In this document: piece by piece, positions 18,236-27,909 of the stretch
Layout: each line of letters starts with the position of its first letter
Numbering within the stretch: the stretch's first letter is position 1
Source of the DNA: Bacteroidota bacterium
Lineage (GTDB): Bacteria; Bacteroidota; Ignavibacteria; Kryptoniales; JAKASW01
Direction: 5' to 3'
Length of the DNA stretch: 64,000 bases
Assembly (NCBI GenBank): GCA_021789975.1
Contig: JAJYIT010000004.1
Coordinates: 1 to 64,000 of the forward strand
Made by a program: the position numbers and the translations under genes
Notes under the pieces: generated by a model
What the model was told of the DNA's origin: nothing
Database searches by the model: none
Seen by the model: the letters and a program-made list of their open reading frames with translations, nothing else

Positions 18236-18298
18236 CAACAAGTCAAAACGGGTGATTCTTGATACTGGAGAAAAGAGTCGTTCATCGAGCGGAATGTC

Positions 18299-19495
18299 TC
18301 AGTCGGAGATCACCCAATCAGGTAGCGGCTCGTGGCCGAGCACCCAATTGTAAGACTTCACCATGCGTTCCCCGACAAGGTCCCAGGAAAACTCACGCTC
18401 CATCCATGCACGACCGCGTTGTCCCATTGCCGCCAGATCTTCCGGCGTGGATGATAAAGCCTTTTCCAAGCATGATATAAGCGGGTCCACTCCAGTATCT
18501 ATCCACCAACCGGCCTGCCGGGTCCCCAGCCCGGACCATGGAGCACCTTTCGAGACGATCGCCGGGGTTCCCGACGCCAATGCCTCTGCCACAACCATGC
18601 CGAAATTCTCGTTGCGGGTGGGCAAAACGAACAAATCTGCCTCGCTGTATGCCTTCCACTTCTGTTCTCCATAGAGGGCATCGTTGAACTGTACCCGTTT
18701 GAGCGCGAGCGATTGGGCAAGATTTCGAAGTTCGGCAAGGTAACCTTGTTTGTCTGCACCAACAATATGGAGTCGCCATTCCGGAAATTTGTTTTCAGTT
18801 ACGGACCACGCCCGCAACAGCCAGTCGAGGCCTTTCTTCGGATGCAGCCTTCCGAGATACATTAGAGTCCGCGGACCGTCCGACCGCTTAGCCATAGCGG
18901 GTGGAATATCGATTCCATTGGGGATTACGGCCACCGGCTGTCGGAATCCCATGCGACGTATATCTTCATACTCGGAATGACTTGTGGCGTGCCAGCAAGT
19001 GACTCCCTTCAGCGACGGCTTTTGGACGAGTGGCCAGAACAAGCGCTTGACTCGCGATCCATGATGAAAGGGCCAGTCGCCCAGAGTGCCTCTTGGCGAA
19101 ACGACATAAGGAATACCGAAGTGGTTTGCTATCCGACCGGGATAGACGTTAGGCATCATCCAGAGGCTGTGGTTATGGATGATTTCAATGGTGCGGTTTC
19201 TCGCTTGCTTTTTCATCCATCGCCACATCTCTGAGGACCGCCCCAGCCGCTGAGGATAAACTCCCATTGCAAAAGATCGGGCGAAAGTCGGCAACTGTTT
19301 CGTTGGACCCCAGTCGAGACAAGCAAGCGTAACTTTCATTCCTTGTTTAGTTATCGATTCACATTGTCGCACAACGGAATATGTCGGGCCACTCGCCTCG
19401 ACGGCAAGGGCCGGAACCGTATGAAGGATCAATGGGAGGAAGAAATCCCGATCTCGGGCTTGACGACTTTCTCGATGTATTCTGAAAGAAGCCAA
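18299..19495 (-). CDS. GT4-family glycosyltransferase
   Basis: A GT-B enzyme of 398 aa. The acceptor domain carries ILHTVPALAVEASGP and HNHSLWMMPN; the donor domain has MYLGRLHPKKGLDWLLRAW (about 230) and the family E(x7)E segment ENFGMVVAEALASGTPAIVS (about 310). It uses a nucleotide-sugar donor of unknown type. The TTG at 19495 has GAGG at a good distance and is accepted, although the first 25 residues are charged and unlike typical GT4 starts; a TTG just before ILHTVP is an alternative. The 108-bp gap before it (19496-19603) is empty. Confidence 0.85.
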   Translation of the reverse strand: MASFRIHRESRQARDRDFFLPLILHTVPALAVEASGPTYSVVRQCESITKQGMKVTLACLDWGPTKQLPTFARSFAMGVYPQRLGRSSEMWRWMKKQARNRTIEIIHNHSLWMMPNVYPGRIANHFGIPYVVSPRGTLGDWPFHHGSRVKRLFWPLVQKPSLKGVTCWHATSHSEYEDIRRMGFRQPVAVIPNGIDIPPAMAKRSDGPRTLMYLGRLHPKKGLDWLLRAWSVTENKFPEWRLHIVGADKQGYLAELRNLAQSLALKRVQFNDALYGEQKWKAYSEADLFVLPTRNENFGMVVAEALASGTPAIVSKGAPWSGLGTRQAGWWIDTGVDPLISCLEKALSSTPEDLAAMGQRGRAWMEREFSWDLVGERMVKSYNWVLGHEPLPDWVISD

Positions 19496-19603
19496 TACCT
19501 CAGACGAAAGGTTAATCTTGTCGTTGGCACTGTCAATTTAGTCCGTTCTTCCCAATTGGCATATCCCTGTGAAATAGTGTGCGATGATTTGTCTGCAGTC
19601 CGA

Positions 19604-21460
19604 TCACCTGTGGGCTTCGCGTAATATGGGCTCTCGCTGAAAATTTCTACCTGATTGTTGCCGCATCAATTCTCTGTGTAAGAAGTGTCCGAGCACCACG
19701 ACGCTCCAAAGCCGCGTCCAGTGGATCACTCTTTTCTCGAAGAACTCTCGCCTCAGTCTGGCTGGAACAACCTCCGGCAAAGAAGTTAGATGAGATGTTC
19801 GATCCAACCCTTCTTCGACAAATGATCTTAATGGTCCTCTCATCCACTCGTCCATGGGCAACGCAAAGCCCTGCTTTCTTCTTTTCCACCTTCGATCCGG
19901 CAATAGGTCTTTTACAGATTCGACAAGGAGCCACTTTTTTGTATTAGGTCGCGACTTGGATCGCATCGGCAAACTCAGGACGTATTCAACCAGGTCGTTG
20001 TCAAGGTAGGGAACCCGAACTTCCAGCGACACTGCCATACTCATCTGGTCGGTATCGCGCAGCAACATGTCACGGGTGTAGTAGGACAGCTCGGCCCAAC
20101 TCGTGCGGGCGAAGTCATCCGGAAGATCAGGCATGTCCCTGAGGACAAACGGAACCTCCGGCAGACCCGCATCATGCAGCATCTCTGCCGTCCAGAAACT
20201 TCTGCGCCAGTGAGCTAAAACATAAGCGTCCCGATTTGAAGGCAGATTTGCGAGGAATTTTCCATAAGTGCCGAAAGGCCTGAATCTTTCTCTGACTTTT
20301 TCTGGTAACAATTGTGCAAGCTTCATCGCCTGCACATCTCTAAAGTTCCGGTATCCTCCAAACAACTCATCAGCACCCAGACCGCTGAATGCCACCTTCA
20401 TGCCCTTTTCGGAAACCTTCCTGGCGACTATATATGTGTTGATAGCGTCCACAGAAGGGAGATCCATCTTAAAGACGGCCTCCTGGACGAGTTGCAATGC
20501 TTCTTCTTCAGCCACTTTGATTGTTTCGTGGTCGGTCCCATAAAACTGTGCGACTTCCAGCGCCGATTCCGATTCATCCAGCAACTTGCTCTCGAATCCG
20601 ACCGTGAAAGTCCTCAGGCGCTTGCCGTAGACGCGGGAGGCGATTGCTGTCAGGATCGTGCTATCTAAACCGCCGCTTAGAAACATCCCGACTGGAACGT
20701 CAGAAAGCAAGTGTCTCTCCACCGAACGTTCCAGCAGATCCCTGACTTCGCGTGCTGGATGCGCATAATGTTGATCTGTCGGAAGTGGCTTGGCTGGCTT
20801 CGAGGGAGGCCAGTATTTGTAAGTGCGACGTACCCCCGTTCTATCAACCACCATCCAATAACCGGCCGGTACAGACTTGATTTCCGGGAAGAGCAATTGA
20901 TCGTCCGGGCAGGCTCCCCATTGGAGAAATGCGGAAATGGATTCGGGGTCCACCGCTTCCTCGCGAATATGCATCAGAGTTCTTACTTCGGATGCGAAAT
21001 CAATCCGTTCGCCGGATATCCTGTAGTACAATGGCTTGATTCCCATCCTGTCACGGGACAAAAGAAGCGAACGGTTTGATGCATCATAGACGCCGACGGC
21101 AAACATCCCTGACAGCCTGGTGATGATATCTGTTCCCCAAAACCTGTATCCGATCAGTATCGTCTCTGTATCGCTTGTACTGATCCAATCTTTGAATAGC
21201 GGGGCGAGTTCTTTTCTTATCTCAAGGTGATTGTATATCTCACCGTTAAAGACGATTACGTTGCCTGTCTTCGGGTCATGCATCGGCTGGTTGCCGTTTA
21301 TAGTAAGATCGAGTATTGAGAGGCGGGTGTTGCCAAGCCACACGAGTCCGTTTTCGGAATTCCAGGTTCCTGTGGCATCAGGTCCACGATGTGCGAGAGT
21401 GTTGATGTCGAGAGGCTCGACTATCTTTGTGCTGCTAAAGCGGCCTGCGATTCCACACAC
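19604..21460 (-). CDS. Asparagine synthase-like glutamine amidotransferase (second paralogue)
   Basis: 618 aa, same two-domain plan as the other AsnB-like protein. The glutaminase half starts MCGIAGRF (GTG start) and has TRLSILDL, VFNGEIYNH and SDTETIL. The synthetase half has FLSGGLDSTILTAI (about 265) and SGLGADELFGGYRNF. LEVRVPYLDNDLVEYVLSLP is typical of exopolysaccharide-associated AsnB proteins. Its GTG overlaps the TAG of the upstream glycosyltransferase (TAGTG), so translation is coupled. Two divergent copies in one operon suggest two different amidation steps or substrates (inference). Confidence 0.9.
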   Translation of the reverse strand: MCGIAGRFSSTKIVEPLDINTLAHRGPDATGTWNSENGLVWLGNTRLSILDLTINGNQPMHDPKTGNVIVFNGEIYNHLEIRKELAPLFKDWISTSDTETILIGYRFWGTDIITRLSGMFAVGVYDASNRSLLLSRDRMGIKPLYYRISGERIDFASEVRTLMHIREEAVDPESISAFLQWGACPDDQLLFPEIKSVPAGYWMVVDRTGVRRTYKYWPPSKPAKPLPTDQHYAHPAREVRDLLERSVERHLLSDVPVGMFLSGGLDSTILTAIASRVYGKRLRTFTVGFESKLLDESESALEVAQFYGTDHETIKVAEEEALQLVQEAVFKMDLPSVDAINTYIVARKVSEKGMKVAFSGLGADELFGGYRNFRDVQAMKLAQLLPEKVRERFRPFGTYGKFLANLPSNRDAYVLAHWRRSFWTAEMLHDAGLPEVPFVLRDMPDLPDDFARTSWAELSYYTRDMLLRDTDQMSMAVSLEVRVPYLDNDLVEYVLSLPMRSKSRPNTKKWLLVESVKDLLPDRRWKRRKQGFALPMDEWMRGPLRSFVEEGLDRTSHLTSLPEVVPARLRREFFEKRVIHWTRLWSVVVLGHFLHRELMRQQSGRNFQREPILREAHR

Positions 21461-22584
21461 TATTGGTCTCGCTGGATCAGTTGCTTGTACAATTTCAGAT
21501 AACCATCGACCATTCGTGATGTCGAATATTTCTCCGCGTTACAGTAACCGAGCTCCACCATCCGATCTCTGTTGCGAAGCCCGTGCAAAATCACAGTGGC
21601 GGCGGCCTCGTAATCTTGAGGATCGAGATACGCAGCTCCTTCCCCGCCAACTTCCATCATAGGATGTCTGTTCGAAGTAAAGACCGGGCATCCACACGCT
21701 TGTGCTTCGATTATCGGCCAGCAAAAACCTTCATATAGCGAAGGATAAATCAGTGCCTCCGCCGACGAGTAAAGGGCGCGAAGTTGCTCTTGAGTCGGGT
21801 TCCTCACCTCGATAAGTTTTGGGCCGACTCCGCACCTGCTTGCTTCTTGTAACAAGTCCCGGGGAAGACCCTTGCCCGCCATTACCAGTCTGTGGTTCGC
21901 ATAAGTTGCATCACGGACGAGATGACTAAAGATTCGGATAACTGCCGCCCTGTTCTTGTAGAAGGAATTACTTCCGACGTGCAAGAAGAACTTTGAGTCA
22001 CGGTTAATATGCAATTTCTCAAAATACATCAGTTGTTCCCCCCGGGGCATCGGAGTATATGAATAGTTAAGTCCATTGTGAACGACGGAAGTCACCGGGG
22101 CCGCTGTCCCGCATAGCCTTAGCAAGTCCGATTCGGTTGTCGCGGATACGCACGCGATATGTTGAGCCTTCTTCAGGCTATTTAAGATCCACCGTTCGTA
22201 GACGCGACCAGTAAGTTTAACCTTGTTTTTAGGAATTTCTCTTCTAGCGCTCCTTACTGCGATCATATCATGGCAGGTGACAACGTGCGGTTTTCCCCGA
22301 AGCCACGGAACGTATAGAGCATTTGCATGATCGCAGATGTGGATTACGTCTGCCCATTTTACAGCAGGCTTAAGGTCGACCGGAAACAGAATGAACATAT
22401 CTAAGTAGCCGAGCCACTTGCCGACGCCAACCGGTTTTCGCATAACCCTTCCGACTTTGGTCTTCGGACGCAGAAGCCAGGACTCATGACCGTGAGCCTT
22501 AATCTCCTTATCCAGAATCGTGGCAAACTGATCCATACTCTGGCTATAGAGGTATGGGTAGTTCCCGACGAGGAGAACCTTCAT
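21460..22584 (-). CDS. GT4-family glycosyltransferase
   Basis: From the ATG at 22584 the protein is 374 aa and starts MKVLLVGNYPYLYSQSMD, a normal GT-B opening. The track's extra 38 residues lie inside the methyltransferase gene. This ATG overlaps the methyltransferase stop as ATGA. The donor domain has LHVGSNSFYKNRAAVIRIF (about 185) and PSLYEGFCWPIIEAQACGCP (about 285), the nucleotide-sugar-binding E(x7)E region. It presumably adds one sugar of the EPS repeat unit. It is followed immediately by the second asnB-like gene. Confidence 0.88.
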   Translation of the reverse strand: MKVLLVGNYPYLYSQSMDQFATILDKEIKAHGHESWLLRPKTKVGRVMRKPVGVGKWLGYLDMFILFPVDLKPAVKWADVIHICDHANALYVPWLRGKPHVVTCHDMIAVRSARREIPKNKVKLTGRVYERWILNSLKKAQHIACVSATTESDLLRLCGTAAPVTSVVHNGLNYSYTPMPRGEQLMYFEKLHINRDSKFFLHVGSNSFYKNRAAVIRIFSHLVRDATYANHRLVMAGKGLPRDLLQEASRCGVGPKLIEVRNPTQEQLRALYSSAEALIYPSLYEGFCWPIIEAQACGCPVFTSNRHPMMEVGGEGAAYLDPQDYEAAATVILHGLRNRDRMVELGYCNAEKYSTSRMVDGYLKLYKQLIQRDQ

Positions 22585-23309
22585 TTTGTCGCGACGGTCA
22601 GGAAATTCTGGGTGAAGAGCGCTCCCTTGCCGGTATCCCCCGTCTCGACAGCCAAATAGGTCCTCAGGAGTATCCGCAAGAATTTCCATGAAATCCACCG
22701 GATCGTACTCTTCAGTCCGTGCGGTACAGGCTGTTCTTCGAAAGACTCTACATTGGTAAACCCCGACGACAGGAGAAGCTGAGCGATGGATGTACGTGTA
22801 AACGCGATCTCGTGAGTTATGTCCAAATACCGCATGCGAAGTCCAAAGGGTGACTCGGCGTTAACAGTGTGAATAATCCACCTGCCTCCTGACTTAAGGA
22901 CACGAAGTACCTCATCCATGAGAACGAGGCCTTCAGTTCGATCAAAGTGTTCGAGGACATCGAAGCAAATAACCACATCTACCGAATTATCGGGCTGCAC
23001 TTTAACGGTCGTCAGGAGATCACCATGTGACACCTCGTTGATGCCGAGCTTTCTAGCGGCCTCTACCTGTTCTGAGGACGTATCTACTCCGTGGATATGC
23101 GAATAGCCTGACTGTTTGGCGAAATGTATCAGGGCTCCGTGCCCACAACCTAAGTCCAGGATGTTTGCTCTATGATCATCAGGGAAGTGAGACTTGACAA
23201 GCTTGCGTAAGTAAGGCGCGCGAGGCTTCAGACCATCGAGTGAGTCTGGAGCGAGGCTGGCTACTCGACCGCTATTGTAACTTCCGTAAACCCGGTCCCG
23301 ATAACTCAT
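22581..23309 (-). CDS. Class I SAM-dependent methyltransferase
   Basis: 242 aa from the ATG at 23309, which overlaps the upstream polymerase stop as ATGA; the track's start 30 nt earlier is less likely. The SAM-binding motif is ILDLGCGHG (about 53-61), motif II includes GVDTSSEQ, and the CFDVLEHF and LRVLKSGGRWIIHT segments follow (about 115-145). Methyltransf_11/23-type enzymes in EPS clusters methylate sugars or cap chains. There is no kinase or coiled-coil domain of the WbdD type. Confidence 0.87.
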   Translation of the reverse strand: MSYRDRVYGSYNSGRVASLAPDSLDGLKPRAPYLRKLVKSHFPDDHRANILDLGCGHGALIHFAKQSGYSHIHGVDTSSEQVEAARKLGINEVSHGDLLTTVKVQPDNSVDVVICFDVLEHFDRTEGLVLMDEVLRVLKSGGRWIIHTVNAESPFGLRMRYLDITHEIAFTRTSIAQLLLSSGFTNVESFEEQPVPHGLKSTIRWISWKFLRILLRTYLAVETGDTGKGALFTQNFLTVATK

Positions 23310-24982
23310 TTGGCTTCTGTCTTTCGTCCGTGCAGCCATCTAGATGGCCAGTAAGTCAGCCAGTAGATAATTCCATATACGAATGCAACCTGCAGCCAAC
23401 CCCTTACCAGGTAACCTGCAACTCCTGCCAGCGAGTCGTTTCCACTGGCGGCGCTTGTAAAAAGGAAACACCATGTGAAGAAGGAAACAACAACGATTGG
23501 GCTTAGAACAGGTATGCGATATCCGCGTTTCGAGAGTCGTGAAATTGTCAGTGCGTCTGAAAGTGCAAACACAAAAAAGGCGATGATGGCAAAGAACAGA
23601 GGATACCACCAGCCGAAAAGAGCGTAGCCGCTTCCGAAAAGAGAACCGGTATAGAAAGTTCCAAGGACCCCGTGCATCCCGGTCGCTTCATAGAGGAGGA
23701 AGTCGCCAGCTGATTTGGAAATCGCTGATGCTTTATTGACATCTATTCCGATAATGTGAATGAAAGGAGCCGGCAGCTCGGAGAGAACTCTATCGAGTTG
23801 TTCTGTCTCGAAAGCGGTTTTCGCCGGCTTGCTAAGTGATTTGGCTAATGTGATGGAGTTGTCTGCATACTTCAAATTGCACAGTCTGTCGAAAAAGAGA
23901 TTCCCGGTATAATATTCGTCATAGACAGTGCCGAGTCCGGAAGCGAGGCTCTTATATCGGCTCACGGTGTTCTTGTTCTCGTACGCCCTGAGTGTGCTCG
24001 CAACCAATGCGAGTGGCGACTCTGCACCACGCTCATTCCGCACGACCACCATGGTCATAGCCAAATCCGTGATGGGACCGGAGAGTATTAACGCTGCCGC
24101 AACAGCTAGCCCGGTTCTTCTCAAGAGAGCAGCATCTGCTTTGTATATCCCGGCGGCTATTCCGTAAAGGTAGACCAGGCCAATGGAAGCAAAAATGCCG
24201 AGCAGAGCAAACCGACTGTTACTACCGAGCAAAACATAAACCATCAATACTATGTACGATAATATGATCCAATACCACTTATTGTCCCGTTCCCTCTTTC
24301 CTCCCACAGTCTCTCGAACAACTGCCACAAGCGGTAGATACGCAGCCGGATAAAATCCCTGGATAAGTCTGTCCTTGATACCAAGATGAGCTTGCCGGAA
24401 GGCTCCTAGTGCGAGAATCTCATAGGCAGTTGCTGCCAGGCCAATGAGGCCCATAAGAAGGAGTTGGACGTTTGACGGTGCCTCAAAAAAGTGCAGGGGT
24501 TTATAGAGCTTTTTTGTGATAACCAGCCGGAGGTAGCTTAGAAGGCTGCTCCTTCTATAAATTGTGTGGGCTGCCAACAAAGCGAGCAGGCAAGCAACGG
24601 CATTGACCATTACCAAAACCGGATGATCAAGATTGTTTGTAAGCGGTACACCACTGACAATTGTCGCCACCGGGGGCAAAAGAAAATAGCAACCGACATA
24701 CCCGATCATGACTACTGTAGAGATAGGATATCTAACAAGATAGTCTCTTTTTGCGAAGGCAGTAACACCAATCATGCCACCTAAAAGAGTGAGTAATGTA
24801 GAAATAGCGTTCTGAGTGTATGACCATCGAATCCATTGAGCAAGGACAACGCAACACCAAGCAAGCAAACTCATCCGCGTCAACTTTCCCAGGTCAATGC
24901 GCTCATCGTGCATCGGCGACTTACCGTGCGGGATAGGATTTGGAGAAATCGGAGTTTGCGGGCTTGAGGACACGGCTACCAA
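23306..24982 (-). CDS. Wzy-like polysaccharide polymerase (polytopic membrane protein)
   Basis: A 558-aa integral membrane protein with about 10-12 hydrophobic helices and one large extracytoplasmic loop in the middle (about 340-440), the layout of oligosaccharide repeat unit polymerases. Sequence conservation in this family is minimal, so the call rests on topology and on its place between glycosyltransferases in a cluster that also has wzx and wzz. The annotated TTG follows the upstream TAG directly (TAG TTG). An ATG at residue 24 (MHDERIDLG) is an alternative start. It would join lipid-linked repeat units on the periplasmic face. Confidence 0.75.
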   Translation of the reverse strand: MVAVSSSPQTPISPNPIPHGKSPMHDERIDLGKLTRMSLLAWCCVVLAQWIRWSYTQNAISTLLTLLGGMIGVTAFAKRDYLVRYPISTVVMIGYVGCYFLLPPVATIVSGVPLTNNLDHPVLVMVNAVACLLALLAAHTIYRRSSLLSYLRLVITKKLYKPLHFFEAPSNVQLLLMGLIGLAATAYEILALGAFRQAHLGIKDRLIQGFYPAAYLPLVAVVRETVGGKRERDNKWYWIILSYIVLMVYVLLGSNSRFALLGIFASIGLVYLYGIAAGIYKADAALLRRTGLAVAAALILSGPITDLAMTMVVVRNERGAESPLALVASTLRAYENKNTVSRYKSLASGLGTVYDEYYTGNLFFDRLCNLKYADNSITLAKSLSKPAKTAFETEQLDRVLSELPAPFIHIIGIDVNKASAISKSAGDFLLYEATGMHGVLGTFYTGSLFGSGYALFGWWYPLFFAIIAFFVFALSDALTISRLSKRGYRIPVLSPIVVVSFFTWCFLFTSAASGNDSLAGVAGYLVRGWLQVAFVYGIIYWLTYWPSRWLHGRKTEAK

Positions 24983-26053
24983 CTAGGCAGGTGAAAGGGG
25001 TTTCTTACGTGCATGGTCGGTGCCGGAGGCATAGGTCGCCGCAGTTGCCATTGAAATAATGGAAGCCAAAACCGGCTCATTGAAGAGATTGTTGTGTATC
25101 GCACGTTCGTAGCCAGCCTTAGCTAAATTCCTTCGGCGTTGTTCATTGACCAAGAGATCGTTACATACACTCGCGCACTCTTCGGCACTATTCCAGAAGA
25201 TTGCCTCCGCGCCTTCGTGGTACAGGGCGATATGTTCAGAAGTTCTCTCTGCGCAGAGTAATGAACCGAGCGCCGGAATCTCGAGGCTTCGTTGGGTATG
25301 TAGGTCTCGGTTTCCCTTGCTCAAGAGACCAAGGCACACCTTAGCCGCTAAAACCGCAGCGGAGTAAGATCTATCGTCGTTCAGTGCCGGCCCGCGCCAG
25401 TACTGTTTCAGGATATTCCACTCTTTCGATTTCTCCCAGTGGTTGCCCCAGATTGACAGGGGAACACCCCTATCTATAAGCTCCACCATGAAAGGTCCTC
25501 GTTCGGGCATCCAAGTGCCTACAAATACGACGTCACTTGTGAATTTCCTCTTCTCGTCCGGAGTTAGTGATCTTGGGGCGTGGGCCAACTCATCGGCAGA
25601 ACGCCAAACGCGTACGACCTTTCGGGCTTTTGCTCGGTATGCTTCCTGAACATTCTGTTCCCTTACTACCGCGAGCAAGTCGTAGTATGGAACGGCCTTC
25701 CTATACTGGACGAATCGCTTCCAATCACGTGGACCGAAGGGATCATCCACTGCGTAATTCACGATTGGCGCGCCAACACGACGCAGTCCGGCAATGGACT
25801 TTTCACCAAGAAACTCGCCTTGGTCGACCCAGATCAAATCGGGACTTGTTTCCTTGGTCTCTTGAGAGATCTGCTGGTGTAACAACGTGTCTAACCCCAA
25901 TCCACCAAAGTGATAAGCCCATCTCCCGGCCCATTTCGAAGTTCCCAACCAACGCCAGGGGTCAATGACTGTAACCACGTGTCCCATGCGTTTCAGAGCG
26001 TTCGCCCGATGCAGCGAAGTACCCAGATTCTGTCCTATGTAAAGTATCCTCAC
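24983..26053 (-). CDS. CgeB-like glycosyltransferase
   Basis: A 356-aa GT-B-like protein beginning MRILYIGQNLGTSLHRANAL (GTG start). The mid region SDVVFVGTWMPERGPFM and the C-terminal LHTQRSLEIPALGSLLCAERTSEHIALYHEG match the CgeB / Glyco_trans_1_2 family, which uses a slightly different donor site from classical GT4. Its GTG overlaps the stop of the interrupted GT4 gene upstream (GTGA). It probably adds one residue of the EPS unit; donor and linkage are unknown. Confidence 0.8.
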   Translation of the reverse strand: MRILYIGQNLGTSLHRANALKRMGHVVTVIDPWRWLGTSKWAGRWAYHFGGLGLDTLLHQQISQETKETSPDLIWVDQGEFLGEKSIAGLRRVGAPIVNYAVDDPFGPRDWKRFVQYRKAVPYYDLLAVVREQNVQEAYRAKARKVVRVWRSADELAHAPRSLTPDEKRKFTSDVVFVGTWMPERGPFMVELIDRGVPLSIWGNHWEKSKEWNILKQYWRGPALNDDRSYSAAVLAAKVCLGLLSKGNRDLHTQRSLEIPALGSLLCAERTSEHIALYHEGAEAIFWNSAEECASVCNDLLVNEQRRRNLAKAGYERAIHNNLFNEPVLASIISMATAATYASGTDHARKKPLSPA

Positions 26054-27237
26054 TTCGACTCTAAAATCTTGGCTCTTTCCTCTGCTATCTCATGGCATAG
26101 ATTGGCATACTCTTCGCCGTACCTGTTCCACCCTCCGAGGAATTTCACACGTTCTATTGCTGCATCGCTCATCTTTCGGCGTAAATCAGGATCATCTGCC
26201 ATCTGTTCCAGGCGGACTGTGATTGCCAAAGGATCCCTAATCGGAACAATGAATCCTTCTTTACCATCCTCGAACAAGTCGGCGGCTCAGGTGTTTGCTG
26301 TGGACACGAGAGGACACCCGCAAGCCATCGCTTCCCCTTGCACAAGAGCAAGTCCCTCTTGAATGCTCGGCAGCACCATAACATGACTTACTCTCATGTA
26401 ATGCTTCAGTTCAGCGTGAGGTTTCACCCCAATAAAGTTGATATGGTCAAAGTGTTTGCCAATCATAAGTTTTCTTACCTCAGGCTGTAACGCTCCGATG
26501 ATGGTTAACTTCTTTCGTCTGTTCTTAAAGTTCGAGAATGCTTGGAGTAAATAGGGTACTCCTTTCTGAAACGAAACCTGACCTACGAAGAGGACGTTAA
26601 ATTCGTACTGCGGAGGGTCTGAAGTCTTGGAGAAGGTGGTCAGATCGGCGCCATACGGAATCTTTCTCACTTTATAACTCGGAATACCTTCATGTATGAA
26701 CGATTCTCGTGCGAACTCCGAAGGGACGGTGATAATGTCGGCAGCAGCATATTCAGTTTCCTCATGTGCCATGGCCTTCGAGTTTATCCCGGGGAATTCT
26801 TGCCCCCACCGGGCAAACTCTTCACGCAGGATATTATCTTGGTAGCGGATGTGACTCGACCCGCGATCGCAGATATATTTAGCTCCCCGCCTTTGGGCCA
26901 GCGGTCCTGCTTTGTAGCCCGTACCAGAAAGCGCGATAAAGACATTACATTCTGGAAGCTTATGAGCAACGTAAGCAGGGAAAGCAGTCCTATTGAGAGA
27001 TTCGAGTCCTTCATCTAACCAGGGAATTCTAATTCCGTACTTGGACTTCGCCATCAAGGGAGCGTGAAACCAGGGAAATGTGTGAACCTTCTCTTTTCCC
27101 AACCCTTCGCGCTTCAAACGTAGGTGTGGGTATGTCGAGAAGATGCATTTTAGCATGCCTCTCTTGTACAACTGCTTGGCCAAATGAAATTGATGGAATG
27201 TTCCCCAAGTGGCCTGTACAACCTCTGGTATGCGCAA
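26050..27237 (-). pseudogene. GT4 glycosyltransferase interrupted by one in-frame TGA
   Basis: Two ORFs in the same frame (316 aa and 75 aa) together form one complete GT4 protein of about 395 codons. The first half includes FVGQVSFQKGVPYLLQAF and SIQEGLALVQGEAMACGCP. It stops at TGA right after STANT, and the second half resumes with AADLFEDGKEGFIVP. In related proteins the interrupted position is a glycine, so GGA to TGA, one base, explains it. Nothing else is broken and both junctions are normal (GTGA overlap downstream, TTG start upstream). It could be a recent nonsense mutation, a sequencing error or a readthrough site. Truncation would remove the end of the nucleotide-sugar-binding domain. 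Confidence 0.85.
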
Positions 27238-27249
27238 GACGTAAGTTCT

Positions 27250-27909
27250 CTATTGTGTTTCAGAAGGGGTGTTGGCGATAGGTATATCCCGAAACTGAGG
27301 AGTGTCTACTCTCAACTCGGGCTTACCGAGCCACGCCTCAAACGCGGCCACCCACTCCACAGGGGAGTAACAAAGGTTTCGAGATCGTTCTCCAACTCGT
27401 ACGGCAGGATTACCTGCCACCACCGTAAATTCAGGAACGCTCTTCGATACGACGGACCCTGCCCCGACCACAGCACCTTTGCCAATGTGTACCCTAGGAA
27501 GGATGATTGAGTTCATCGCGATCCAAGCGTATTCATCTACTGTTATAGTTTCCTTTCTGGTTCCAAACCGTACATCCTTTGTTCGATGGGTCGCAGTTAG
27601 AAAAACACAGCCGTCATTTATTGAGACTCTACTTCCAATGGTTATCCTCTCGTGCAAGGCAAAGTGTACGTGTGATCCCACGAAGCTCATATCCCCTACG
27701 GTCAACTGTCTTCCTGGACCGTCTAGATTCAGGTCCCCAACTATTGTCAACACGCCGAGCGAGACACCTTTCAAACTGAAACGGGTTCGGCGGACGACAA
27801 TCATCATCAGGTTCAGCCAGTTCCATATCCGTTTTGCCCAAACCTTTGACCATCTTCTAGAAAGAAGTTTCGGTCTTTCCCTATTCGTCCAAAGGTAATT
27901 TATTATCAT
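27250..27909 (-). CDS. Hexapeptide-repeat acyltransferase (WcaF/Maa-like)
   Basis: 219 aa from the ATG at 27909, which overlaps the flippase stop as ATGA; the track start lies inside the flippase gene. The middle and C-terminal parts form a left-handed beta-helix: VGDMSFVGSHVHFALHERITIGSRVSINDGC, then the catalytic-His-containing ATHRTK and the closing HIGKGAVVGAGSVVSKSVPEF with GNPAVRVG. Such enzymes O-acetylate sugars using acetyl-CoA as cytoplasmic trimers. The position at the head of the operon fits modification of the EPS unit. Confidence 0.87.
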   Translation of the reverse strand: MIINYLWTNRERPKLLSRRWSKVWAKRIWNWLNLMMIVVRRTRFSLKGVSLGVLTIVGDLNLDGPGRQLTVGDMSFVGSHVHFALHERITIGSRVSINDGCVFLTATHRTKDVRFGTRKETITVDEYAWIAMNSIILPRVHIGKGAVVGAGSVVSKSVPEFTVVAGNPAVRVGERSRNLCYSPVEWVAAFEAWLGKPELRVDTPQFRDIPIANTPSETQ

